Source: Cordylochernes scorpioides
Taxonomy: Eukaryota; Arthropoda; Arachnida; Pseudoscorpiones; Chernetidae
Direction: 5' to 3'
Assembly (NCBI GenBank): GCA_030710605.1
Contig: CP092876.1
Location: 63,612,115-63,676,114, forward strand
DNA: 64,000 bases
Shown here: positions 34,640 to 45,469 of the stretch, in pieces
Numbering within the stretch: the stretch's first letter is position 1
How the letters are laid out: every line of letters begins with the position of its first letter
Position numbers and translations under genes: made by a program
Notes under the pieces: generated by a model
Database searches by the model: none
Told to the model about the DNA's origin: nothing
The model's input: only the letters and a program-made list of their open reading frames with translations

Positions 34640-36180
34640 AATAAAAACCTGTATTAGGAGTCAACCTGTCTTCAGAAACATATAATGGTTAAATATATTG
34701 TATTATATATTAGGAAAAGGCATCTTCTGATTTATCCATCTGATTACAATACAATTTCACTTTTGTACTAATTATAATAGTTAAAACCTTGAAACTTACC
34801 TGTTGAATAACAGTTTTTATTCAAACTTTCATTATTTTAGATCTGATTAAAGCACTCAATCTACGCATAGATTATTAATTATCTAAATATTTTCATATGA
34901 AATTGTGCAAATGATTGAATTGATAAATAAAAATTTGACAATCAATATTTATAGAATACACACTTCTACAAATATTAGTCTAAAAAATGGAAACTTAGTT
35001 AAAATGTGTAGAAGAATATATCTCAACTATATTCACATAATTTATATTCATATATATTTTTAAAGTTGTATGTATGTATGTTTTTGAGGCTATCCCTTTT
35101 ATTATAATTAATAATATATATAAAATAATATAATAATAAAATCCTTTGATTTACTCTTGAAGCAAAAATAGTTCTATACTCTACTATCGAATAATGATTA
35201 TTTCAGATCAATAAGAAACAAATACATTGACTAGAAACGTCCATTGCTTCTCTTGTTCCCACATACCTACAATCAGGTCATCCCAGAAAAAAAGATGATT
35301 CATTGTTGTCGTGGCTTGAAGGCAGAAGAAAGAAATAAACTCAGAATGTGTCGTCCTCATTAGTGTACTCCTCGTTAGGTCCAACAATTAGTTACCTAAT
35401 GGGGCAGAGCTCCTTTTTAGTGGAGCGCTCAGTGAGTATTTTATCCTGAAATTATTATGTTTGTGCTCAACCTGGAAGTTATATAGTTTGGGAGATGATT
35501 AAAAAGTAACGCGAGACCTTATTAAAATTAATTACGAGCTTACGTTTAATTAGAAAGAGAATTTCTCTCTCTCACACATCTAGTTGAATCTATATACCCT
35601 ACTGACATTTCAGCTCTTTATTATTTTAAATTAATTTTATTGTTCTATAGGCTTGTTAAATTCTCACCGCAAGGACCTTCTATAATCTTATAAGAATAAA
35701 TGAAATTTCCCTAATAGGATATGTTTTGTTTTTATGTAAAGTCCGCTTCAAAATATATACATTTTGATTAGAATTATATTTGTAATAGAAATATAAATCT
35801 ATCATATATAATAATTTTTGCTAATTATCTATACACAAAAGCTCACAGCAAATATTTGACACGTTTTATGAGTCTAGTCTTATTATTTTATTTCTATCAT
35901 TTTTTAAAGAAGTGAAAGAGATTGAAAATAATTTTATATATGAAAATATATTTTAATTTGATTGGAGACGCTAATATATTCATTACAAAATATTTCTCTT
36001 TTTAAAATGGAACCAAAAAACATTTGAGGGAAATCTTTGCATAGAAGGCAAAATTTCCAATCAAATTATATGCGATAACATAATATTTGGCAAATATTTA
36101 GACGAATAGAATTAATTAAATTAATTATTTGAAAATGTTTTGAATAAATTGCACTGAAAGGATAACATTAAAATTTCATC
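34640..36180. other. AT-rich spacer
   Basis: A GC-richer patch at 35270-35425 (tgtcgtggcttgaaggcag, ggggcagagctcc) may be regulatory. Nothing else is recognised. Confidence 0.35.
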
Positions 36181-36212
36181 TCTTGCCATTGAACAATTAT
36201 ATTTATTTAAGT

Positions 36213-36242
36213 CCCCCCCCCCCCCCCCCCCCAAAAAAAAAA
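36213..36242. repeat. Homopolymer tract C20 followed by A10
   Basis: A long C run abuts an A run. The open frame across it is an artefact. Confidence 0.9.
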
Positions 36243-36439
36243 GCGGCGAGAGACGATCATAATGAAATTCATACTAAAGCGATTTTATATGATGAACTGG
36301 TTAAAAGGTTTTCATGTGTTTCACTAAATAATTTGCCTCTTCTCTCAATACTCTCAATAAACCCGAGGATATTCTCCCGCAGTTTCTTTTTTTTTTCAAA
36401 AACGGGGGTGTGGAAATATATATTTTATTTATTTTAATA

Positions 36440-38395
36440 AGATTATTTAAAACAAACGCATTTTGAAAGCTATTTATTTAATATTCATCTATTTAATTAT
36501 CAGACATGAATTCTAAATCAAATGCTGCCAAGCTATAGTATATTCTTGGGTTAGTTAGAAGGGGTTCATCGAGGGGGCCGAGATGAAGGATATACAAGCT
36601 TTGTTTTTAGGGAATCATACTTTCTTATCATAACATAGAGGTAATCCAATACTGTCTGGAAATATAGTAATTATTCATGACAAAATCCGAACGGAAATAT
36701 GGAAATAAGTTCATTTTCAACCACCTAAAACACATTTTTGAAGAACCCAAACCACACAATACGCCTGAGAAACAACTGCGCTTATTTTTGTTAGTTTGAA
36801 AGGTACTATATACATTTCATTTCTTAGTCTATTCTCGACCATCACAGCCACCTGGAATTCTGAAAAAATATATAATTATTCAACTAGTCTATTAAATACC
36901 AGGTATATATTTTACATGGTTAGGAAGTATATAAAATAGATCACAAATTTGTGTGTGTTATGTGAAAGGAAAAATATAAAATATTATTTATATTATTACG
37001 TATTAGTAGTATGTTCAAGAACGGGATTGCCTATTTGCATTTTTTTTTTCGATGGTGAAAGATAGGTCAAAATAATGATTGTGTTTAAGCTGCTTAGTAT
37101 GCTCTCCTCGTGGTGTTTCCTACATATACCAAAGACTTCGTCATTGTAACGACGCCATATTATTTTATCTATAGACCCGCAATGTTCACCACACCACGAC
37201 AGTCCATTATAAGAGAAACCTCAAACCATATTATACTCATTTTAACTTCTACTGTCCACTTAAAAGAATAATATAGTTAACTCTTTAACCAAACAAATTA
37301 ACACTCATTGCTTCCCCTATCTTTAACACAATAGAAAAATAAAATATAATCAGACACCTAACCGCTTCTTCACACCCATTAACTTTCATCAACAGACACA
37401 TTTATACTCCCGGACACTCTCTAACCCCTACAGTCTACAGATATGAATGTGTTATCCCCTTTTTACCTAAGGAATTCAGCCTTACAAGATCCCTAAAATA
37501 TATTAAGCAATAGTTCCAACCTTTCTATCCATCTTAAAACACTCAAAACCAAACCCAGTATAGCATTTGATCCACTTTAAAATAGTTGCGTGGTCTACTC
37601 GGTCTACTGCGAACAAGATAATGCTACGTACGTAAAAGAAACTGGTAGATCCGTAGTAATCCTAATATCTGAACACTGCAGAAATGTTAGTAACAGAGAT
37701 TTCCGATCACTAACTAATATTTCAGCATATGTGTGTACTTCTACAACTGAACACTTTCAATTTTAACAATCTTATAAAACCCACAATGAGAATATTCCAA
37801 TCTTGAACCAAATATTTAAGAAGGATTCTATAATACATAACAGATAGTAACCTTTCAAGTGCCTAGGTTTTGACAAGTTCATGACTATAGGACTTATTAT
37901 CTAGTAGTTTGGTGAATTTTATATATAAGAATATAAAATATATATGTAGAAAATGAAAATAAAAATAATTTTATTCTATAATATGTATAAATATTATAGA
38001 AAGAAAGTTAAATACAAAATTACTTTAGAAAGATAGAAGTGAATTTATAGATATAGTATTCAAACACATTATTTTATTTAAGTTTATGTTTGTTGAATTC
38101 ACTTAAAATCTATTAATATTAGTATTAGCCATATAAAGAATATATCTCAGAGGCAAATACTTTTCAAAGAGTTATCTAATTTCCTAGTGTTTGGAACATT
38201 CAATTTTTTTATTAAAGCGCGAGAAGATAGAGAGAGAGAATTTAAAATCAGATTGACATATAGAAAGTTAATTCAAATTTACTTTTATACTTAAAATATG
38301 ATCTCATTGGCACTCCTTTTTTCGAAGTAATCCGAGTATATCTAACAGAGAGAAAATATGTGACAAAGAAGTTTATGAAATTAAAAACTCTTTCC
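36440..38395. other. AT-rich spacer
   Basis: 37090-37860 is somewhat richer in C on the plus strand but has no sustained frame. No feature is supported. Confidence 0.35.
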
Positions 38396-38400
38396 TAAAG

Positions 38401-38546
38401 ACCATCCAAAGGAGATTAAAGGACAAAGTTTGCCGGCAACAAAAGACGGTGAGGTCGATGAGGTTGAGACAAAGGCTGAGAACTTAGGGCCATTGAATGA
38501 AAGCCTGTCATTTCCGGCCAACAATGGCGTCGCTGACATAATGCCA
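38401..38546 (+). CDS. Candidate internal exon or conserved element
   Basis: A GC-richer 146-bp block sits between an acceptor-like aactctttcctaaag and a donor-like GTGAGT at 38547. It is open throughout in one frame with product text HPKEIKGQSLPATKDGEVDE, then an acidic stretch, then LSFPANNGVADIMP. It would enter with two bases completing a codon and leave in phase 0. No family is recognised. The same block also looks like conserved noncoding DNA (tgtcatttccggccaacaat), so the exon call is tentative. Confidence 0.25.
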
Positions 38547-38929
38547 GTGAGTGCCTAACTACAGTAGTTAGGTTTACCTATTTAATTAAAGTCCCTAGTT
38601 AGTCTAACAGTAATCATAGTAATGAGGGGATTTAGGTAATCAGAGATACTTATGTAAAATCGAAAGGTAGAATCTTCTGAAATATAAATTGTAGCGAAAC
38701 AATTACCAAGAATATGTTTCCTGATTTATTTGAACGATATCTCAAGATATTTATAATTACAGAAGTATAGAAGAGAGAGAGAGAGAGAACTTTGTTGTAT
38801 AACGTTTAATACTCCTATAGAAGGGTTTGCAATACACGAAATCTTGTGACATCGTTTGAATAAGACAAGAAACTTATTCTTGGTGGCATTGTTTGTCGTG
38901 AGGTATTTTTTGAAATGATATATTCTCAT

Positions 38930-38992
38930 ATGCAGTTGCCTACTTCTACACACCATTATTATCATGGCCTATACCACGTGTACTAGGGATAA
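38930..38992 (+). mobile_element. SINE-1 3' fragment
   Basis: Only the final part remains (cacaccattattatcatggc, taccacgtgtactagggata). It ends at a (TA)n tract. Confidence 0.8.
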
Positions 38993-39008
38993 GCAATATA
39001 TATATATG

Positions 39009-39312
39009 TTATATTAAAATATTTTATTTAAAATTATGTTATATTAAAGTATTATTTTATTTAAAATTATATTTCATCGATTCGAATACTCTGTTAAATC
39101 GACCGCCAGAGGTCACGCTTTTCCTATAAATACTCGTTGTTGTTCCCCGATGGCCGGCACAAATCTTTGTACATTATGTAAATAATCTTTTGTTTTCTTT
39201 GTTCTCTTCGCCTTAAGCCAGGCGGTACTTTCATCAAATTATGTTTATCATATAATCTTAAAGCTCAATTAAAGAAATCTCCGATCAAAACCATTATTAT
39301 TTTTATTTCAAG
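39009..39312 (+). mobile_element. LTR-like repeat A
   Basis: It starts tgttatattaaaatatttta and includes aatcgaccgccagaggtcac, a TATA-like cctataaatactcg, gatggccggcacaaa, gtacattatgtaaataa and ccttaagccaggcggtac. Copies lie at 52985, 60955 and (inverted) 58345-58600. The TATA box, the size of about 300 bp and the lack of coding sequence suggest solo LTRs. TG...CA ends are only partly clear. Confidence 0.55.
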
Positions 39313-39463
39313 ATTTTAACCACGACTGCATCACCATTTCAATAATCCTCAACATGATCTAAATTCAAGCAGAAAATCTCTTTTCTTTATATTATAGGAT
39401 ATATATATATGATAAAACAGTAGAAAAATAATAAAAATACATTTTTAGTTGTTTTCTCATGTG

Positions 39464-39745
39464 TTAAGCGTATTTACGCAAGTTCGGCCTTAAAAACCCA
39501 TTTCTTGGTTTTTCAAGAAGTCTCTGAGAGTAAAAATATTTTTGGTCTCAGTGGTACAGCCTGATCAACGCCGACGAGTGTCAACAGCGCTAAACGCGTT
39601 CGTGGATGGTTTTTCTTGATTTATCAAGAAATTGGATTGGCCAAATATCACGGAGCAAGTTGAATAAACGTTTAGTTTATTTTTGCTCCACTAGATGGCG
39701 CTCTTCCATCTAAAAAGCACATGTGCTTGTGGTCAGGATATTCTT
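39464..39745 (-). mobile_element. MITE-3 copy, one end truncated
   Basis: Collinear with the reverse complement of 44415-44791 (aagcgtattt..., gtggtacagcctg, acgcgttcgtgg, tttatcaagaaa). It retains one terminus (gcacatgtgcttgtggtcagg) and contains CCACTAGATGGCGCT at 39688-39702. Confidence 0.8.
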
Positions 39746-39949
39746 TCATTATTTTTAATATTTAATATATATTTTCATATATTGATTATAACAAGTTTCT
39801 ACAATTCTTAAACTGATATCTAAAAATGATTTAAATAAAGCGATTAAGAAGAGTTCCTTTTATTTGAGTTTTTTTAACAAGAGCTCTTTAACATCTCTTT
39901 TTTTTTCACTATTATAGGATAGCAGATTTCGATAAATTACAAACAAATC

Positions 39950-40060
39950 ATAAGACGCTACAACTCGTTTATTTTCATGATTTAAAGAAGATTTCGGGCA
40001 AACCTTTCTTTAGCTAACTACAACTGTTGTCCGAAAGTTCCTTAAATCAAGGAAATAAAA
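39950..40060. repeat. Foldback fragment with ttcgggcaa motif
   Basis: tttcatgatttaaagaagat and atttcgggcaaacc pair with gtccgaaagttccttaaatc. A related motif (ctttcgggcaagcccttctt) occurs at 50078. Confidence 0.5.
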
Positions 40061-40453
40061 ATATATCCAGTCTTATGATTTTCTTGTAATCTGTGTTTTT
40101 GGGTAAGAGATGTAGCATCTGTTCTTTTATACAGGTCAGGTGAAAGCTGAAATAGAAGAAATCCGACCTGGAAACTTGAGGCAGCATTTTGCATAGATAC
40201 TCAAAGTTATAATATATTAAGCCGAATATGTAAATATAAATTAGGAATATTTGGTTCATCAGTGGTAAAACTTCTAAACCATTTCACCAAATAATGGTTA
40301 AAGTTTACGAATAATGAGCCAAAAAAGGCCTGTCTAAATCTCTTTCATCCTTTATTTAAATATTGCGGTATATTTTCCTATATATGATTAAAATGAGAGC
40401 ATTTAATTTCATATTATATTTATTATACCGTCATGTATTCTGTTTATTAATAA

Positions 40454-40922
40454 CTAGCGGATGTACCCGGCTTCGCCCGGGTTTTACACGAGTAAAGGTT
40501 TGTCTAACGAATCTCTCGATAAAGTGAACATTTTTTCCCGGTCCCTTGAAAAATACTCGATAAGTTGAATAAAATCAATATTAATTGGTTCTCTCGGTAA
40601 TTGGAAGTTAAAGGAATAGTATCTTGCCTTGAATTGTATCATTATTCTTGTCTCAAATAAATTGCCGTGTCATCCTGAATTTTGTCTTTCCTAATTTTCT
40701 ACATTACAAAATCATCGTATCATCATGATAATATTTAGAGCAGATTGTTGAATTATAACAGATAAATTAGAATATTTATCTTGGTTATTTTTAGGCGAAA
40801 AGTTATTTCAAAATTTTATTTGCTAGAAACCTTCCCAGTACTATACTAAATAACTTCCCAAAGTTTTATGGCGTTCCAATGAGTGGTTTGGTCAGGCATA
40901 AAAGACACACACACATACATTC

Positions 40923-40965
<43 letters not shown>

Positions 40966-40966
40966 T
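40454..40966 (+). mobile_element. SINE-2-like element, full
   Basis: Starts ctagcggatgtacccggctt cgcccgggttttac and ends with cacacacacatacattcatt followed by a (TA)n tract. The 5' CCCGGG-type hairpin start and the A/C/T-simple 3' end are shared in style with 25.3-25.7 and 62.1 kb. Confidence 0.55.
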
Positions 40967-40969
40967 TAT

Positions 40970-41945
40970 GTATGAAATGTTGATATATTATATTTTATAA
41001 ATATACTGCATTGTCTATGCCTGTAGAAAACAGCTCAATTTTGTGTATTTACAAATTATATTTGGCTCATTTTGTTACTAGTGGCACAAAGAGCCGAGAA
41101 ATTGGTTTATTATTTTATTGGTAAACATTTCCCCAATATCGAATTGGAAGCTAACGGATTGGTATGTCCTTCCAGCAATCTTTTTTATATTCAGACTATG
41201 AAGGATTTCACTTTTAAAATCCAAATTATTTTACTATAATAAAAAATACCAATTTTTAATAGAAAACAAAATGAGATGTCTCATAAACAAATAACCAATT
41301 TTGCGTTTAGAATTTTGACGATTGTTCTTGAATTCACAATAATATATCTTCAAAACTTCAAAATTCAAATTTATTTCCTATTTAAGTTTTATATACTATA
41401 AGACTTCAAGAGATTCTAAGCAGGCATTTTTAAATACAGAACATTCTTCATAAAAAGGTTTTCTAGCTTCAAAAGATAAAGAATTTTTGTAAAAATTCCC
41501 TTTTTTTAAAAGAATATAAGATGCATGTGTGGAATAATTGTGAATAATCATTCTCAATTAGAAACATAAGATGTCATTAAAAGAAAATATCTCAATATGT
41601 ATATATTTTGTAGAAGTTTAAATGAGTTGGTAGAACCAGAATATGTATAAAAACTTGAGTCGTGTGTGTTTCATATTTGGTGGGATTATAAATAGTTCCA
41701 ATATTCTAATTTTATAAATTTCTAATATTCTAATACGGAAAAAAATATTGTATCAAATATTTATTCATATAATTGAGTAGCACTAATTTAAAAATGGTAA
41801 TTCCACAATTTATGTTAAAGAGCCCGTATAAATATATGTTACTATTTCTTCAAAATTCTTTTATTTTTATAAAAAAATTGGACGATGAATCTTTATCCCA
41901 TCTAGACTTCCCTGAGAACATTCTGTCTTATAAATAAACTCACGG
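40970..41945. other. AT-rich spacer
   Basis: No supported feature. Confidence 0.4.
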
Positions 41946-41954
41946 ATAAGATTT

Positions 41955-42142
41955 AAGAAAGTGCAAAGTATTTTATGTTTCTGGTCGTCTATTTTGAAGG
42001 AGACAGGGGCAAATATGTACACAATTGGTTATCTCGTGTGTCTTCAATAAAGGTCACTGTATATCAAATATATTTCAGAGTTAGTGTCTGAATCCCGCTA
42101 TACATGCTAAAAGGTTCAGCTTCCTTAAGGTTTTCCATGAGT
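41955..42142 (+). mobile_element. MITE-1 copy 6
   Basis: The gtctattttgaaggagacag block, ggttatctcgtgtgt, aaaggtcactgt and the right end ccttaaggttttccatga are in family order. Confidence 0.8.
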
Positions 42143-42833
42143 GCATAAATAGAGGATTTTAATCAGTAGTGTGTGCGAACCGCTTATCATGCATAAGTCA
42201 TTTTGAATTTTTTATGACTAAATAGAATGAATTCATTCACCTATTATAATAATTTGCGTTTATTTATGGAGAAAATTGATTATAATAGCAAATTATACCC
42301 GAATATATATATATTTTATCTAATCAAGTTTATTCGGATAGGAGGAAGCCTGTATGTATGGTGTCCGTATATATTTTAATCTATAGGAAGCACTAATTAC
42401 AGGCGTACCCTGCCTTCCTGGGATACGAGTTGTAACATTTTACCTCGTAAATATATTTTTAAAAAGAGCACATTATTTTAAAATTTTACTTCAAAAAATG
42501 CCAACACACATTCATCTTTGTAGTTTTAATTTGGTGAATATTATAAAATTTATTAAGGTTATTAATTTAGGTAATAAATATTAATTTTTAATATAAAATT
42601 TACCAGGTATTTTTATAATAATCTTTTAACCTCTATACATGCATAAATTTATTCTGTTTCTTAAATATAATATTTTTCTAAAAGTTCCTGTTTTCTTAAA
42701 ACGTTGTTTTTTCTTATTACTTGGCGAATACATAATAATACATAATACAATTATTTTATACATAATACAAATACATTATACATAACGGCGAATAATATTG
42801 GTATTTCAATTTTTGCAAGTGTTTAAAAACTTT

Positions 42834-42854
42834 TGGGACAACCCTGTAGAAACA
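42834..42854. repeat. Isolated transposon-end-like motif
   Basis: ttttgggacaaccctgta resembles the ends of Tc1/mariner elements (compare acagggtgatccaaaagtcc at 61240). No partner end was found. Confidence 0.35.
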
Positions 42855-42963
42855 AAAACTAAGGGTGAGCATTTTAGAATGAATTTTGGAGTAGATGTAA
42901 TTATTTATACTTTCAGAAAGTTTTACGAGGTATTTTATTTTCTGAATATTTGAAGAGGATATA

Positions 42964-44246
42964 CCAGGTCTATTAGTATGAAACGCGAAAATGGCTGCCA
43001 GAGGGCGCTGTGCAACTTTATTTGAGCCGACGGTGGCGCTGTTGAAGGCATTTTGTTTTTTGACTCACGTGGCATCAGCATGTGTGGAGTTTTAGAAAAA
43101 TTCAAATCGTGGAAAATTTCTGGAGCCCGTGGAAAATGTCGATTTCCGAGCCTAAAAGTGCCCATTTGCGGGAAGTTTTGTTGTTCGCCTTCAACTGGAA
43201 GAAAAGTGCCACTAAAGCCCACCGAATGCTCGAGGAAGTTCACGGCGACCACGCTCTAAGCAAATCACAGTGTTACAGGTGGTTTAAAAAATTCCAAAGT
43301 GGCGATTTCGAACTTGATAATGAACCACGTGGAAAACCGCACCAAAAGTTCGAGGACGCTGAACTGTAAGCTTTGTTGGATGACGACAGTACCCAAACGC
43401 AGGAGAAACTCACGAAACAGCTCCAGGTGTCTCAAGGTTCTGTTTCCTTACGTTTAAACAGCCTCAGAATGACCCAAAAGCTTTCCAGATAGGTCCCTCA
43501 CGAGTTGAGGGAAAGGCAGCAAGAACGGCGTCTGGTAATCTGCGAAGGGCTGCTCGCCAGGCATGAAAAGAAGTCATTTTTGCACCGAATCGTAACTGAT
43601 GAGAAATCGATCCACTTCAGCAATCCTATGCGCCAAAAGTCGTGGGGCCTGCTTGGCCAATTTCCAAAACGGAAGCCTAGGCCCAATCGCTTAGGAAAAA
43701 AGGCAATGCTTTGCATATGGTGGGACCAGACCGGCGTAGTATATTTCAAGCTCCTGAAACCTGGCGAAACGGTCAATACTAGTCGCTACGAACAACAAAT
43801 GCACAGTTTGAGAGAGGCATTGAATGAAAAAATACCGGAATTGCGTGAAAAGCACAACAAGCTGATACGGCAGCATGACAACGCTCCAGCCCACAACGCT
43901 ACAGTGGTCAAAAACACCATAAAAGACTTGGGCTGGGAACTCTTACCCCACCCGGCGTACTCACCAGACTTAGCGCCGTCGGACTACCACCTTTTCACAT
44001 CTTTAGGAAACGCCCTAAAAAACCAGGAATTTTCGAACTCAGACATACTCCGAAAATGGCTTGTTGACTGGTTCGACTCAAAAGGAATAGAATTTTTCAG
44101 ACAAGGAATTCGAAAATTGCCTGAAAGGTGGTCCGAGTGTATAGCTAATCAGGGCAATTACTTTGAATAAAAAATCTTTTGTTGTATAGAATTGGTGAAC
44201 TTTTGAATTCACTGAAAATTTTCGCGTTTCATACTAATAGACCTGG
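42964..44246 (+). mobile_element. mariner element, mauritiana type, complete ends
   Basis: A 1,283-bp element with perfect 29-bp terminal inverted repeats starting ccaggtctattagtatgaaa (42964-42992 and 44218-44246) and TA duplicated on both sides. It encloses one transposase gene with two in-frame stops. Intact ends mean it could still be moved by a transposase supplied elsewhere. That is inference. Confidence 0.95.
43136..44170 (+). pseudogene. mariner transposase with two premature stops
   Basis: The frame starts at the ATG at 43136 (MSISEPKSAHLREVLLF) and ends GNYFE at 44170, the usual length and ending for mauritiana-subfamily mariner transposase, which cuts and pastes its own element at TA sites. 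The N-terminal helix-turn-helix is intact. A TAA at 43367-43369 follows EDAEL and a TAG at 43490-43492 precedes VPHEL. Apart from these the frame is continuous. The catalytic triad is visible: D in IVTDEKS (one residue shorter than usual), D in HDNAPAHN, D in SPDLAPSDYHLF. The last two are separated by 34 residues, the mariner D34D signature. A minus-strand frame here is a shadow. An upstream in-frame ATG at 43082 is less likely. Confidence 0.93.
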
Positions 44247-44414
44247 TATATAAGTATATATTTATAATCATTTAGTAAAATATTAATATATCATATGTAT
44301 ATTTTTATATTTTATAGGCAATCAGATTTTCTAATATTAAACATTTTAAATTCTATGAAGAAAACAATAGAAAATATAAAAAATAAAAAGGTCAGGTGTT
44401 GATATTAAAAAATA

Positions 44415-44791
44415 GTAGGCATATCCTGACAACTAGCACATGTGTTTTTAAATGACAGAGAGAGAGAGAGCGCCATCTAGTGGAAAATAAATCAACTAAA
44501 CGTTGATTTAGCCTGTTCCCTGATAGTTGGCCAACCTATTTTCTTGATAAATCAAGAAAAGCCAACCACGAACGCGTTTCGGGCTGTTGGCCCTCGTCAG
44601 CGTGGAGCAGGCTGTACCACTGCGACCAAAATATGTTTTAGTCCCAGAGGCTTTCTGAGAAACCAATATATGGGCATTTAAGGCTAAACTTGCGAAAATA
44701 CGCTTAATTAAACGTTTAGCTGATTTCTGCTTCACTAGATGGTGCTCTGCCATCTAAAAGGCACATGTGCTAGTGGTCAGGATATGCCTAC
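44415..44791 (+). mobile_element. MITE-3, full-length foldback
   Basis: Ends gtaggcatatcctgac(a)act and agtggtcaggatatgcctac are inverted copies and pair further inward (ctagcacatgtg). CCACTAGATGGCGCT lies inverted at 44469-44483, and a one-base variant lies near the other end (cactagatggtgct). It has a GC-rich middle (gccctcgtcagcgtggagc) and no transposase. Confidence 0.85.
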
Positions 44792-45049
44792 TTAGTGTTT
44801 ATAAATACTATATATTATTGAACTCCTCAAATTATACTTTCAAAGGAACTACCAACTTGTGAATATCGTAAAACCCAATTCCCAAATATAAATACTCGCG
44901 CTAGACATAGAGGATAGAAGATAGAGGTATCGCAAATCTAAGAGACAAATCTAGTAAAATTAAATGGCCAGATTGATAGTAATAATTTTCCTTTTTCCTT
45001 CCGCAATTAATTTTTAATTATATATTTTTTATACCATATCTATATGCCT

Positions 45050-45245
45050 TCATGGACAAAACTTAAGGAAGTTTAATATTTTGATTTGTCGGTCGTATTT
45101 ATTTATGAAGTAGACAGAGGCAAATTTGATTGCACTTGGTTATCTCGCGTATAAATCACACTGTGTATCAAATATCTTTCAGGATTATTTGGTGAATCCC
45201 GATATACATGGTAGAAGGTACAACTTCTTCAATTTTTGTCCATGA
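45050..45245 (+). mobile_element. MITE-1 copy 7, reference copy
   Basis: About 196 bp from catggacaaaacttaaggaa to aatttttgtccatg. It defines the family: terminal repeats of roughly 20 bp, a gaagtagacagaggcaaa block and a cccgatatacatg block before the right end. Confidence 0.9.
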
Positions 45246-45284
45246 ATGTTTATATTTATAAGCGGACAGTAGGCAAATGTTTTA

Positions 45285-45465
45285 TTTTATTGATAATCGA
45301 GGTGAAAAAATGTATTGGATGGGCTTGGCTCATCAGTGGTGACCCCTCCCAATATATTTTTTCATCACAGTAAGGACAGTAGAAGTTTTTATTTTTATAT
45401 AAGAAACATTAGTGCTTGAATCCTTTCATTTTTATCTATATAATTGACGCGTTATTACTTTTTGT
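45285..45465 (+). mobile_element. MITE-2 copy
   Basis: Carries ggatgggcttggctcatcag, cacagtaaggacagtagaag and the right end gacgcgttattac. It directly follows MITE-1. Confidence 0.6.
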
Positions 45466-45469
45466 TAAT

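Noticed and set aside
42935..43252. 105-codon minus-strand frame over the mariner N-terminus
   Set aside because: It is a shadow of the transposase frame on the plus strand.
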